From contig RQSC01000019.1 of assembly GCA_013416795.1 (NCBI GenBank), forward strand, positions 225,507 to 275,735: DNA of 50,229 nucleotides, in the 5' to 3' direction. The stretch's first letter is position 1; each line of letters opens with the position of its first letter. The translations under genes were made by a program, and so were the position numbers. Shown piece after piece: positions 10,985 through 22,773 of the stretch. The DNA is from Prasinococcaceae sp. CCMP 1430 (taxonomy: Eukaryota; Prasinodermophyta; Palmophyllophyceae; Prasinococcales; Prasinococcaceae). Below the pieces are notes generated by a model. It did not search any database. It saw nothing but the letters and a program-made list of their open reading frames with translations, and was not told the DNA's origin.

Positions 10985-12970
10985 ATGGCGCCGGCTCCCG
11001 CCGCGCCGCGCGCTCGCGCGCCCAGAAAGGGGGCCGCGCCGTTGCCCGGCGGGGTCAAGAGGGGGCGCGGCAGACCGCGCAAGTACAACACCAAGGAGGA
11101 GGCCGCTGCCGCAGCCAGGGCGCAGCGCGCTGCCAAGAAAGCGAGGCTCGCGAAGGAGCGCGAGGAGGCGGAGAGGAAGGCGATCACGCAAGGCGGGGAC
11201 GGCGTCCATGACATGGAGGCCGCCGCGAGAGCCGGCCTGGCCGGCGGCGGGGCGGGCGTCGCGGCAAACGGCGGCCCCGCCGCCAAGGACTTCGAACACG
11301 ACTCGCTGAAGATGTCCAAGGCGGCCATCATCTTCGTCCGCGATCTGCGCGCGTTCCACGAGGCCTTCGACGGCAAGCCCTTCCGATGGCCGACGATGGG
11401 CCGCAAGGACATCGACCTGCGTCTGCTGCTGGTGCTGGTGTACAAGATGGGGGGGCCGGACCGCTGCTCGAGGAAGAAGAAGTGGCGGAAGATCGGGCGG
11501 TCATTGAACCTCACCCTGAGCACGAGCTCGTCCACCGCACTCAGGATCATTTACCTGCAAATGTTGGAGCCGTTCCTCGCCCATCTGCTCATCTCGGGCA
11601 ACAAAAAGTGGGCTGCGGCGCTCGGCCTGCCGGCCAGCCTCATGGAGGACGATGAAGGGGGCGACGTGAACGCCCGGCACGCCCAGGACGTGAGCGACGA
11701 TGGCTTCGCGCTCATTCCAAGCGAGCCGCTGGCGCCGGCGCAGCAGCGAGAGGAGCACCGGCGTGACAGAGAAGTGGCGAATGGCACGGGGCGAGCGCCA
11801 TCGGACGGCGGCGGCGGCGGCAGCGGCGGCGACGACGACGACGACGTGGAGGCGCGCGCGCTGGGGCGCGCGCGCGCCGCGCGCTCGGGCGCGGCCGCGC
11901 GGCGGGGCAGCCCGGACTTGGCGAGCGACTTGGTCGCCGACGAGGAGGAACGAGACGCCGACAGCGACTGCGAGATATTCGAGCCCACTGGCGACAGCGT
12001 TGGCGATGCACTGAGGTGGCTGAAACTCGTCGCCGCAGGGGGGTCAATGGCAGCGGGCGGCGCGGCACAGCACGCATGCAAGGACACGCTGCTGCGCATT
12101 CGCGTGGCGAGGTCGGTGGTGCGCGCGAGCTCGCGCAGCCGGCGAACGACGTCCGCCTGGAGGGAGGCAAAGCAGACCTTGGCGATGCTCAACTCGCAGA
12201 ACTTCGTGTGGCCGCGCCTCGGCCCAGAGTTCCAGGCGCTGCACCTGCCCGTGGCGGCCGAGCGTCCAGCAGTCGCCATCGCCCCTTCCGAGGATGCCAT
12301 GTGGTTCGGGACGCGCCTGGGCGCCGAGGCGCCAAAGCCTCAGCACGGTGCGGGCGCTGCCGGCGCCTCGACGACGCGCGCGCGCGCCGAATCAGGGGAG
12401 CGCCAGCAGAGCGCGGGCGGCATCGCGCTCTGGGCGCCGCCAGCAATGGCGCTGGCCGTCAGGAAAGAGCAGGGCGGCGTGGACGGCCGGGGAGGCAGGT
12501 CCGCCGCTGACGTGGGCGGGCCTCCCTCGGGCGCACCCAGCGGGGCAGACGTCCAGCAGATGCCACAGCTTGAGCAACGCAAGCGGGCGTGCGAGGCCGC
12601 GAGAGCAGCCTTGCACGAGGAGCTCGGCCCGGCGGCGGCGGCCATGTGCGCCGGGCCGGACCCGGACGTGACGCTCTCGGCGGACGAGGCCGAGGCGTTC
12701 GACACGGCGCTGAGAGAACGCGGCAAGTCCTTCCATACCTTCGACGACGTGCTGCCCGAGCGCGCCATCTCGGAGGTGATCGCGCACTACTTCAACGTCT
12801 ACAAAATCGACGCGTGCGTGGCCAAACGCAACAAGAAGGCCGCTGAGAAGGCCGCGGGCAAGCAGACGGCGCCCCCCGAGCTCTCGGCGTCGCAGCAGAA
12901 GCCCTACGCGCTCGAACTGGGCTCGCCCAAGCGCCTGCTCGTGGCCGTGCGCCCGACCCCGCCTGCGTGA
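10985..12970 (+). CDS. ARID/BRIGHT DNA-binding protein with AT-hook and SANT-like domain
   Basis: Open from the gap. The first visible in-frame ATG at 10985 gives 661 residues, but the true start may lie in the gap. Order: AT-hook (KRGRGRPRKY, about residues 21-30), a basic helix, then an ARID domain at about 110-200 (FVRDLRAFHEAFDGKPFRWP...KMGGPDRCSRKKKW), a long low-complexity acidic/Gly linker, and near the C-terminus a SANT/Myb-like segment (EAFDTALRERGKSFHTFDDV...VIAHYFNVYKID). ARID plus SANT/ELM2-type combinations are known in plant chromatin regulators. Likely a nuclear DNA-binding chromatin or transcription factor. No intron is needed in the visible part. Confidence 0.85.
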   Translation: MAPAPAAPRARAPRKGAAPLPGGVKRGRGRPRKYNTKEEAAAAARAQRAAKKARLAKEREEAERKAITQGGDGVHDMEAAARAGLAGGGAGVAANGGPAAKDFEHDSLKMSKAAIIFVRDLRAFHEAFDGKPFRWPTMGRKDIDLRLLLVLVYKMGGPDRCSRKKKWRKIGRSLNLTLSTSSSTALRIIYLQMLEPFLAHLLISGNKKWAAALGLPASLMEDDEGGDVNARHAQDVSDDGFALIPSEPLAPAQQREEHRRDREVANGTGRAPSDGGGGGSGGDDDDDVEARALGRARAARSGAAARRGSPDLASDLVADEEERDADSDCEIFEPTGDSVGDALRWLKLVAAGGSMAAGGAAQHACKDTLLRIRVARSVVRASSRSRRTTSAWREAKQTLAMLNSQNFVWPRLGPEFQALHLPVAAERPAVAIAPSEDAMWFGTRLGAEAPKPQHGAGAAGASTTRARAESGERQQSAGGIALWAPPAMALAVRKEQGGVDGRGGRSAADVGGPPSGAPSGADVQQMPQLEQRKRACEAARAALHEELGPAAAAMCAGPDPDVTLSADEAEAFDTALRERGKSFHTFDDVLPERAISEVIAHYFNVYKIDACVAKRNKKAAEKAAGKQTAPPELSASQQKPYALELGSPKRLLVAVRPTPPA

Positions 12971-13659
12971 CGGGGGCGGTGGCCACGCCACCCGACGCGC
13001 GCACCGCGCGCGCGCGCGCGCGGGTGCACACGAAGACGCACGCACTCCCTCTACTCGCAGAAATACGTACACTGCGTCGGCAACAATTCCACTGAAAACA
13101 AGACACAGAACGCCCACGCATGGCCTGCACATGCATAAGTGCACGCTCAATTCATGACCCCGCCCATTCATCTGGCTGCGCCCACAGGCCACTCGCCGCG
13201 CGAGCGAGAGCGGCGCGCCCCCGTGTGTGGCAGGCGCTGAGTGGGGCGCCGCATAGGCGCGCCGCTGCGCCGCTCGGCCCACTGGCAGAGCGCGCGCGCC
13301 CCGGGCACGACACATGCGGCGCACTCGGGTGGCGGCACGCGCGCGCGAAGCGCGCCTGCATCGTACGAATCCGCATCGCCAGAATTTTACAAACAGCCTG
13401 CAACTCGCGCCTCCCTCCAGCCACCCGCCACCCCCGCCTGAGGGCGGGCGGGGCGACGGGGCTGGAGGGGCCGAGGGCAGGCAGCCAACAAAAATAGGGC
13501 ATGCAGCGCACCGCGAAAGGAGTCGCCCCGCCCCGCCCCGCCTCGCTCACCCCGGAGGCGGCGGGGACCCAGCATCGTGCCCGCGCCTCGGCGCACGTTG
13601 CCGTCCGCCGCACTCTCCGCCCGCCGCGCCCGCCGCCCGCCGCCCGCCTGGGCGGCCGC
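12971..13659. other. Convergent intergenic region, ARID and porphobilinogen deaminase 3' ends
   Basis: About 690 bases, GC-rich at both ends with a lower-GC middle (TCCGCATCGCCAGAATTTTA near 13370-13390). No A/T run of eight or more and no credible gene. It should hold both polyadenylation sites. Confidence 0.5.
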
Positions 13660-15430
<1,771 letters not shown>

Positions 15431-15436
15431 GCGGGC

Positions 15437-15748
15437 GCGCTTGCAGCGACGGCCGCTGCCGTGCGCGCGGGCGTCGATGCATGGTCGGCGGGGAACTATG
15501 ATACAGCGGTAAAATCGTGGCAGGGTCCGGCCGCCAAGGGCGATGCCGATGCGCTGTTCAACCTCGGCCAGGCCTATAAGCTCGGTCGCGGGGTCAAGGC
15601 CGATCTCAACCAGGCCGAGACCTGGTATGGCAAGGCCGCTGCCCAGGGCCATGAGCAGGCCCAGGCCAGCTATGCCCTCGCCCTGTTCGCCAATGGCAAG
15701 CGCGATGCCGCCGCGTCGTGGCTCCAGCGCGCCGCCGGCCGCGGCGAT
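15437..15748 (+). pseudogene. Truncated bacterial Sel1-repeat protein fragment
   Basis: About 100 codons reading AGVDAWSAGNYDTAVKSWQG, then DADALFNLGQAYKLGRGV and AETWYGKAAAQGHEQAQASY. These are TPR-like Sel1 repeats as found in periplasmic proteins of Sphingomonad-type alphaproteobacteria. The frame has no start or stop of its own. It opens with the tail of a signal-peptide-like run (LAATAAAV) and is cut at the HISN7 start. Codon use (GGC/GAT/TAT/GCC, few CGCG runs) differs visibly from the flanks. Either contaminating bacterial DNA joined during assembly or a recent transfer; I favour contamination. Confidence 0.75.
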
Positions 15749-16870
15749 GGACGCGGCGGCGGAGGCGGTGCTGGACGCCGCGACGGAGGTGGCGCACAGG
15801 ATGACCGACGCCGCGGGAGAGATCGTGCTGCCGTACTTCCGCACGCCGCTGCAGGTCGAGGACAAGCAGCTCACCGAGGAGATGTCGCCGGTGACGATCG
15901 CCGATCGCGCCGCAGAGAGCGCGATGCGCGCCATCCTCGCCGAGACGTTCCCTACGCACTCGATATTCGGCGAGGTGCGTCGAGCGATAGGCCGCGTGCG
16001 CACGCGGAGGCCCGATCGCGCGGCCGCCGGTGCCCCTCCCCCTCTTCCTCGCCCGCCCTCCCGCCCGCCCGCTCCGCCACTCATGCGCCCCTCGCTCATG
16101 TCCCCGCTGCCTCCCCGCGCGCGAGCTCTGCTCCGCCGGCGTCTGACGCCAGGGCCGTTCGCACCTTGCGCTCTGCGCGCGCGCGGCCGCACAAATTTCG
16201 CGATCGCTGCGGCCGTCTGATCACCCGCCCGCAGGAGCACGGCTTCACCGAGGGCAGCGATCCGGACTGGACGTGGGTGCTCGACCCCATCGACGGCACC
16301 AAGTCGTTCATCACCGGCAAGCCGCTGTTCGGCGTGCTGGTGTCGCTGCTGTACAAGGGGGTGCCCGTGCTCGGCATCATCGACCAGCCGGTGCTGCGCG
16401 AGCGGTGGGTGGGCGTGCAGGGGCGGAAGACGACGCTCAACGGCAGCGAGCTCGCCGCGCGCGACTGCGGCGAGCTCTCCGAGGCGTACCTGTACGCCAC
16501 GACGCCGCACATGTTCGAGGGCTGGACGGCGCCCGCGTTCGACGCGCTCCGCGGGCGCGTGCGCGTGCCGCTGTACGGCTGCGACTGCTACGCGTACGGC
16601 CTGCTCGCGGCGGGACATTGCGACCTGGTGGTCGAGGCCACCATGATGCCCTACGACTACATGGCGCTCGTGCCGGTCATCCAGGGCGCCGGCGGGGTCA
16701 TCACCGACTGGCAGGGCGGGCAGCTGCGATGGGACGGGCCCGCCGAGGCCGACGGCGCGCGCAGGCAACCGCAGGAGGTGCTCGCCGCCGGCGGGCCGCG
16801 CGTGCACGCCGCGTGCCTCGAGCAGCTCAGGCAGTACGCCGACGCGGCGCTCGGGGAGCCGGCGGCGTAG
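15747..16870 (+). CDS. HISN7: Histidinol-phosphatase of the inositol-monophosphatase family (HISN7 type)
   Basis: Exons 15747-15974 and 16235-16870, phase 0 intron GTGCGT...CCGCAG, 287 residues. Removes phosphate from histidinol-phosphate in histidine synthesis. The splice rebuilds the metal-site motif FGE|EHG. Exon 2 carries WVLDPIDGTKSFITGKPLFG (metal-binding DPxDGT) and the C-terminal YDYMALVPVIQGAGG. The conserved sequence begins right after the Met (ending AAGEIVLPYFRTPLQ), so no transit peptide is visible, although plant HISN7 is plastidial. The 5' flank is the bacterial fragment, so the true 5' end may be missing. The intron shows that this gene itself is eukaryotic. A possible AATAAA lies 62 bases past the stop. 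Confidence 0.9.
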
Positions 16871-17537
16871 GCCGGCCGGCCGCGGCCTCCGGCCCAATTT
16901 TTTTTTTGAACGGGGCGGCCTCTCATTTCCTCAATAAATTGTAAAACAAACCTTTTTTTTGCGGGGAGAGGGAATTCGCGTCGCCCCGCGCACCATCGGA
17001 TTCAGATGCGCTCCAATTCCGAGGCAAATCCACCCACGGGCGACTCATTCACGCCATCAAAAACGCATCCGACGAGTCCGACGCGCGCTGCGACGCGACG
17101 CCGGCGAGGCACGCGAAGGAACGCACTCGCCAGCCATACGGCGGACGCGACGGCCGACGCCTTCCACGCCCACACCAGCGCGTCGGCCGCGTGCGACGTT
17201 CCGCGGCTCGTGTGAGAGGTGGAGGTCGGTTGGGGGACGCGATCCCGGCCATATTGCGAGCCACGTACCGACCCGCCGGCGGACGCCCTCTGTCCTCTGG
17301 CTGGCTGGGCCTTCGTTCGTGCAGCGCGTGTGCAGTAGGCCGCTCCGCTGCATCAGCTGCAGCTGCACACAGGTTCGTTGTCGTCGCGCGCGCATGCGTG
17401 TGCGCGGTGCGCGGTGCGCCGCGGATCGCGCGCGCGCACGCTGATGTGGCGCGCGCGCTCTTTTTTGCGCAGCACGCTCTGAAGGGGCATTTCGCGGAGC
17501 GGGGCGCGCGCGGGCGCGGGGAGGTCAATTTGGAGTG
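16871..17537. other. Intergenic region between two plus-strand genes
   Basis: Begins with the AT-rich 3' flank of histidinol-phosphatase (T10 and T8 runs). From about 17000 it is mixed-composition GC-rich DNA. A minus-strand open frame ending at 17002 has a hydrophobic stretch but no start or splice support, so I did not call it. Confidence 0.4.
16933..16938 (+). terminator. Candidate polyadenylation signal of the histidinol-phosphatase gene
   Basis: AATAAA followed by TTGTAAAAC, in an AT-rich patch between two T runs (16898-16907 and 16953-16960), 62 bases after the stop codon. Position and context fit, but the signal used by this organism is unknown. Confidence 0.35.
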
Positions 17538-18521
17538 ATGGCGAGTGCACGCGGGAGGAACTCCGCGAAACGGGTGCAATCGCGCGCGGGTGCGCGCGCA
17601 CGCGCGCGCGCGGGCGCCGAGGGTGGAAAGGCCAAATCGGGCAGCTCGNGGGGGGCGAGGGGGGGGGGGGAAGGGGAAGGGGGGGCGTGGTGGCACGGGC
17701 GCGCACGCGCGTGGCCGTGGCCATGTGTGTACGTGCGTGCGTGTGCGTGTGTGCTTGCGTGCGTGTGCGTGCGTGCGCGCTCGACCCCGGCCATTGCGCC
17801 ACAGCCCGCGTACGGCGCGCATCGCACGCATCGCACGCCCGCACCGCGCGCGCGACACGCGTGGCGCACCCGGTCGCACGCTCCGGAGGTGTTGGTGGGT
17901 GAACAATCTAGGCAAGGCGGCGTTCGTGGTGGAGCTCGACGAGGCCGCGTGCGAGCGCGACGCGGCGCGCAAGGCGCAGTGCAACGCCTCGCCCACGCGT
18001 CTCGAGGTGGGGTCCGCCTCGCCCGCCGCGGGCCTGCGCGGCGCGGGCCACACCATCCACGCCGTGCGCGGCGCGCACCCGCTGGCGACGGCCGACGAGC
18101 TCTCGCGGGACGTAAACTCGGCCGCCACCACGCTCGGTGCGTCGCGCCGACGCATCGGCGGCACACAAACACGCATGCGAGCGCACGCACGCTCGCAAAC
18201 GCACGCACGCGCCCCTCTGACGCCGCCCTGCGCGCGCGCATCGCCGCAGACGGCACGCCGCGCGAGAGCGGCATCGCCTGCGCGGAGGAGCGCGTGCTCG
18301 ACTGCCCGGAGGAGTACCAAGACAACGAGGGCGTGTGCTGGTTCGAAGTGGAGGAGGGCCCCAACGGCCACCCGATGCTCTTCCTGACCGACTTCGGCGC
18401 GGAGACCAAGCTCGAGGGCGCGAGGGTGGAGCCGCAGAAGCGGATCCCCCTGCACGAGGGGTCGCACCTCACCATCGCCGGCACGGACTTCATCGTCCGC
18501 AGGCACGAGGCGGCGGAGTGA
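17538..18521 (+). CDS. Unidentified protein, three exons, weak FHA-like C-terminus
   Basis: Model: 17538-17589, 17912-18136, 18250-18521, both junctions phase 1, donors GTGCGC and GTGCGT. Exons 2 and 3 are well supported (the join restores ...TTL-DGTPRES). Exon 1 is chosen because its ATG and donor phase fit. About 182 residues. The middle is GKAAFVVELDEAACERD...RGAHPLATADELSRDVN; the end is IPLHEGSHLTIAGTDFIVRR, resembling the last strands of an FHA phosphopeptide-binding fold, but too weakly to assign. Intron 1 contains a single N at 17649 and a long GT/GC microsatellite, so sequence may be missing there. Confidence 0.5.
   Translation: MASARGRNSAKRVQSRAGARARARAGAEGGKAKSGSSXGARGGGEGEGGAWWHGRARAWPWPCVYVRACACVLACVCVRARSTPAIAPQPAYGAHRTHRTPAPRARHAWRTRSHAPEVLVGEQSRQGGVRGGARRGRVRARRGAQGAVQRLAHASRGGVRLARRGPARRGPHHPRRARRAPAGDGRRALAGRKLGRHHARCVAPTHRRHTNTHASARTLANARTRPSDAALRARIAADGTPRESGIACAEERVLDCPEEYQDNEGVCWFEVEEGPNGHPMLFLTDFGAETKLEGARVEPQKRIPLHEGSHLTIAGTDFIVRRHEAAE
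17649..17649. other. Single N inside G-rich intron sequence
   Basis: One unknown base between CAGCTCG and a G-rich run (GGGGGGCGAGGGGGGGGGGG region). Probably a collapsed gap of unknown size in hard-to-sequence DNA. Confidence 0.8.
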
Positions 18522-18815
18522 GCCGGCGCGGGCACGCGTGTGTGCGTGTGTGCGCGCGCGTGCGTGCACGAGCCACGCACAGGGGGCGAAGCACGAGGGA
18601 GGACGAGAGCACGAGGCCGCCGCCGCGCGGGCGAGTCTTTCTAAGTTCGGTTCAGTCAACGCGTATCTGCACACGGGCCCCGCGCACGCGCACGCGCACG
18701 TTCGCGAGCGCGGCGGCGAGGGGTTTTCGGTCCGGTTCGGAGTTGAAGCGTATCTGTACACGGGCGAGCGAGCGCGGCCTCCTCCGCGGCGCCCCTCACC
18801 GCCCCCCGCCCCACC

Positions 18816-21800
18816 TCACGCGCTGGCGGCCTCGAGCTCGGCAATGGGGACGTAGACGAGGTCCTCCGGGACGACGGGCTCGCAGCGCGAGCACAGCGTG
18901 GGGTGCCTCTCCGACTGGCCCACGGTGGTGGAGTACGTCCAGCAGCGCTCGCACTTGCAGCCGTGCGCGTTGGTGACGCCCAGGGTGACGACGCCCAGCC
19001 CGTCCACCTCCGCCTCGGCGACGAAGGCGGGGCACTCCGCGCGCACGGCGTCGGCGTCGGCGCACATCTCCACGCCGCTCACCAGCAGCGCGTAGCGCAG
19101 CTCGTCCACGCCGTTGCCCTCGCCCTCCTCGGCGCACGCCGCTGCCAGCCGCGCGGCGCCCGCGGCGTCGGTGGCGTGCAGGCACACGCGCGCCTCGAGC
19201 GACGCGCCGATGACCTTCTCCCCGCGCGCCGACTCCATGAGCTTGTTCACCTCGTCGCGCAGCGCCGCCACGCTGTTCCACAGCGCGTTACCCTCGTCGC
19301 CGGCGCCCGCCGCCCACTCCGCCTCCGTCGCCGCGAAGCCCGCCTCGAACACCGACTGCGCGCCGCCGGCCTCCTCCCACGGAATCGCCTGGAAGGCGTC
19401 CTCGGCCATGTGCGGCGTGAGGGGCGCCAGCATGCGCACGTACGCGCGCACGGTCGCCGCGAGGACCGTCTGGCACGAGCGCCTGCGGAAATCGTCCGCG
19501 GCGGAGATGTACAGGCGGTCCTTGCCCATGTCGAAGTAAAAGTTGGACAGCTCCACCACCGCGAACTGGTTGAGCGCCTGGTAGGCTCGGAAGAACTGGT
19601 ACTGGTCGTACGCGCCCTCCACTTCCCTCACCAGGGCGTCCAGCTTGGCCAGCATGAACTTGTCGAGGCTCGGGAGCTCGGCGTGCGGCACCGCGTGCAC
19701 CTCGGGGTCGTAGTCGTCCAGCGTCCCCAGCATGAAGCGCATGGTGCCGCGCAGCTTGCGGTAGACGTCCGCCACCTGCGCGAGGATGCCCTTGCCGATG
19801 AGCACGTCCGTCGAGTAGTCGACGGACGCCACCCACAGGCGCAGCACGTCGGCGCCGTACGGGGGCTCCTGCTTCTGGTTGTTGCCCCCGTTGATCACCA
19901 GGCGGGGATCGACCACGTTGCCCAGCGACTTGCTCATCTTGGTGCCCTTCTCGTCCAGCACGAAGCCGTGCGTGAGCACGCGCTCGTACGGCGCGCGGCC
20001 CTCGGACGCCACCGCCGTGAGCAGCGAGCTCTGGAACCAGCCGCGGTGCTGGTCGCTGCCCTCGAGGTACAGGTTGGCGGGGAACTCGAGGCCCTCGCGC
20101 GCCTGCACCACCGCCGCCCAGCTCGAGCCCGAGTCGAACCACACGTCCATCGTGTCCATGCCCTTGCGCAGGCCCGGCGCCAGGTGGCGGTGCGCCTCCG
20201 GCAGGAGCTCCTCGATGGACATGGACCACCACGCGTCCGAGCCGTGCTCGCGGAAGACCCCCTCGATGTGCTCGAGCGTCTCCTCGTTGAGCAGCGGCTC
20301 CCCGGAGTCGGTGTCGTAGAACACGGGGATGGGCACGCCCCAGGTGCGCTGGCGCGAGATGCACCAGTCCGAGCGCCCCTCGGTCATGGACGTGATGCGC
20401 TTCTCGCCGCTCGCGGGGAACCACTGCACGCCGCGGATCGCGCTGAGCGCCGACTCGCGGAAGCCCTCCACGCTCGCGAACCACTGCTCCGTCGCGCGGA
20501 AGATCGTCGGCTTCTTGGTGCGCCAGTCGTAGGGGTACTTGTGGTTGTACGGCTCCTCCTTGAGCAGCGCGCCGGCCGCCACCATGCGCTGCACGATCTC
20601 CTCGTTGCCCTTGTCCAGCACGGGCAGCCCCTCGAGGCCCTCGCCGGCCTCCGCGGTGAAGCGCCCGCGATCGTCCACGGGCGACAGCAGCGGCAGGCCG
20701 TACTTCTGGCCCGTCACGTAGTCCTCCGCGCCGTGCCCGGGCGCGGTGTGCACGAGGCCCGTGCCGCTCTCGGTGGTGATGTACTCGCCGCCGATCACCA
20801 CCGGGGACGTGCGCCCCGCCAGCGGGTGCACGTAGCTGCTGCCCTCGATGTCCTTCCCCTTGAGCGACGCCACCGTGCGGAGATCGACGCCCAGCTTGGC
20901 CGCGAGGGCGTCCTTGAGCCCCTCCGCCACCAGGAGGTACTTGGTCGGCCACGGCAGCGGCGCGCCTGCCTCGTCCTCGGCGGCGGCCGCCGCGGCGCCG
21001 TCCGCCTCCACGAGCACGTACTCGAGCCGCTCGTTGACCGCCACCGCGAGGTTGGCCGGGATCGTCCACGGCGTCGTCGTCCACACGGCGACGCCGACGT
21101 CCGACGCCGACGCCCCCGCGGGCAGGGCGCCCGAGAGCGCGTCCGACGCGGCCTCCAGCTTGAACGCCGCGTAGATAGAGCGGGACACGTGGCCCTCCGG
21201 GTACTCGAGCTCGGCCTCGGCGAGAGCCGTCTGGCTCGAGGGGCTCCAGTTGACGGGCTTCAGGCCCCTGTAGATGTGCCCATTGAGCACCATGCGGCCG
21301 AACACGCCGACCTGCGCGGCCTCGTACTCGGGCTTGAGCGTGAGGTACGGGTCGGACCAGTCGCCGAGCAGGCCGTAGCGCATGAACTGGTCGCGCTGCT
21401 TGTCCACGGTCTCCAGCGCGAAGGCCTTGGCCTTCTCGCGGAGCGTGACCGGCGTGAGCGCGGCGCGCTCGTCCTTCTTGAGCGACTGGAGCACCTTCAG
21501 CTCGATGGGCAGCCCGTGCGTGTCCCAGCCCGGCACGTAGCGCACGCGCTTGCCCTGCAGGGCCTGGTAGCGGTTGATGAAGTCCTTGAGGATCTTGTTG
21601 AGCGCGTGGCCGATGTGCAGGTCGCCGTTCGCGTACGGCGGGCCGTCGTGCAGCGTGAACGGCTCGGCGCCCTCGCGCGAGCTGATGCGCTCGTACACGC
21701 CCTCCTCCTGCCAGAACGCCTGAATCTCGGGCTCGCGCTTGACGCTGTTGGCGCGCAGCTCGAAGGGCGTCTTCGGCAGCCGCACGGTGTCCGAGTACAC

Positions 21801-22040
21801 GCTCTTGGGCTTCTTGGGCTTGCGACCCTTGCCGCCGCCCTTGCCGCCGCCCTTGCCGCCGCCGTTGGCCGCGGCCGCGCACCTGCGGTGCGCCGGCGCC
21901 AGCGCGCTCGTGTGGCCGCCCGGCACGCGCCCACGCGCGCACGTCAGGGCTTACGCGCGCGCGCGCGCGGGGGCGAACCGAACAAACGCGCGCTTTGGCC
22001 CAACGAAAATACGTGACTCGTATCGTACGTTTGCATGCAT
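18816..22040 (-). CDS. ileS: Isoleucyl-tRNA synthetase, organelle/bacterial type
   Basis: Charges tRNA-Ile. The large exon 18816-21882 is certain. It has class I motifs HIGH (PYANGDLHIGHALNK, near residue 118) and KMSKS (KGTKMSKSLGNVVDP, near 670), the editing (CP1) domain with WTTTPWTIPANLAVAV, the anticodon-binding domain, and a C-terminal zinc site (CERCWTYSTTVG...LCSRC) typical of bacterial-type enzymes. A proposed exon 1 (21955-22040, start MHANVRYESRIFVG) joins in matching phase 2 across GTAAGC...CCGCAG and gives a basic presequence; it is less certain. Total about 1050 residues. The bacterial type and basic N-terminus suggest plastid and/or mitochondrial use. Divergent from the rhodanese gene. 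Confidence 0.95.
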
Positions 22041-22773
22041 AAACCGCGCTTATGCTCACTCGAAATCCCAATCCGCCAATATTATGGAACCTGCGTCGAA
22101 TAAACCCTTAATGGTGCTTTGGGTTTGGTCCGAGCGAGAGGGCGCGGCCGCGGCGGCCGCCACGTCGCCCTTTTTTTTCCAAGGCTTTTTTTCCGCGTCG
22201 GAGCGCGCCGCGCGTTTTGGTTCGAAATGATGGGGAAAGCCACGCGCAGGAAAAAAAAAGTGAGCCCACATCGCATTCGCGTGCAAGCGAAACACCGTCA
22301 CGTCACACACGCGCGGGTCGGAGCTATTGCGGTGGACCGGGTATCACAACCGGTCAATTCACCCCGACGCCGGATTAATCCCGTTTCGGGTAAAGGTGAA
22401 TCGGGTGTGTGCGCGGTATGTGGTTGAGATGGGCGTGGTGTGTGTCGCCGGCGGGGGCGAAGCGCCTTCGTTTTGATCTTCTTTCGTTTTGACGTGCCGT
22501 CCGTCGGCGCCCCAGCCCCGCCCACCCCCGCCGGTGACTGGCGAGGCGCGTCGCGCGCGCCCCGGGTGCCGCCGCCCTGACCCCGGTCTCACTCGGATTT
22601 GACCGGGTGTGTACGACCTGTCCACCCCGGTAAATCGGAGGGACCCCCGCTTGCGTATCTGGTTCGGCCAGGGAAACGAGTGGCGTGGAGTGCACGGGCG
22701 CGCGCGCGCGCGATATCTCGCGACCGCAACATCTTTGGGGTCAATCCAAACAATAGGGTTTATTATTAGATCC
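22041..22773. promoter_or_regulatory. Divergent promoter region, isoleucyl-tRNA synthetase and rhodanese genes
   Basis: Holds T8 at 22171-22178 and A9 at 22251-22259, several imperfect ACCGGT/GACCGGGT boxes at 22331-22390 and 22577-22640, and a telo-box-like TAGGGTTTA at 22754-22762 just before the proposed rhodanese start. No credible gene. Confidence 0.45.
22754..22762 (-). promoter_or_regulatory. Telo-box-like motif upstream of the rhodanese gene
   Basis: TAGGGTTTA (TAAACCCTA on the other strand), 11 bases before the candidate ATG at 22774, within an AT-rich patch. Confidence 0.3.

Noticed and set aside
17002-17280. Minus-strand frame ending in a hydrophobic segment (WKASAVASAVWLASAFLRV)
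   Set aside because: It would restore strand alternation, but it has no start, donor or recognised motif, and overlapping frames look similar.
18903-22016. Open frame of over 1000 codons opposite isoleucyl-tRNA synthetase
   Set aside because: Antisense shadow of a GC-rich gene: rich in Arg, Leu, His and Val, with no family motifs.
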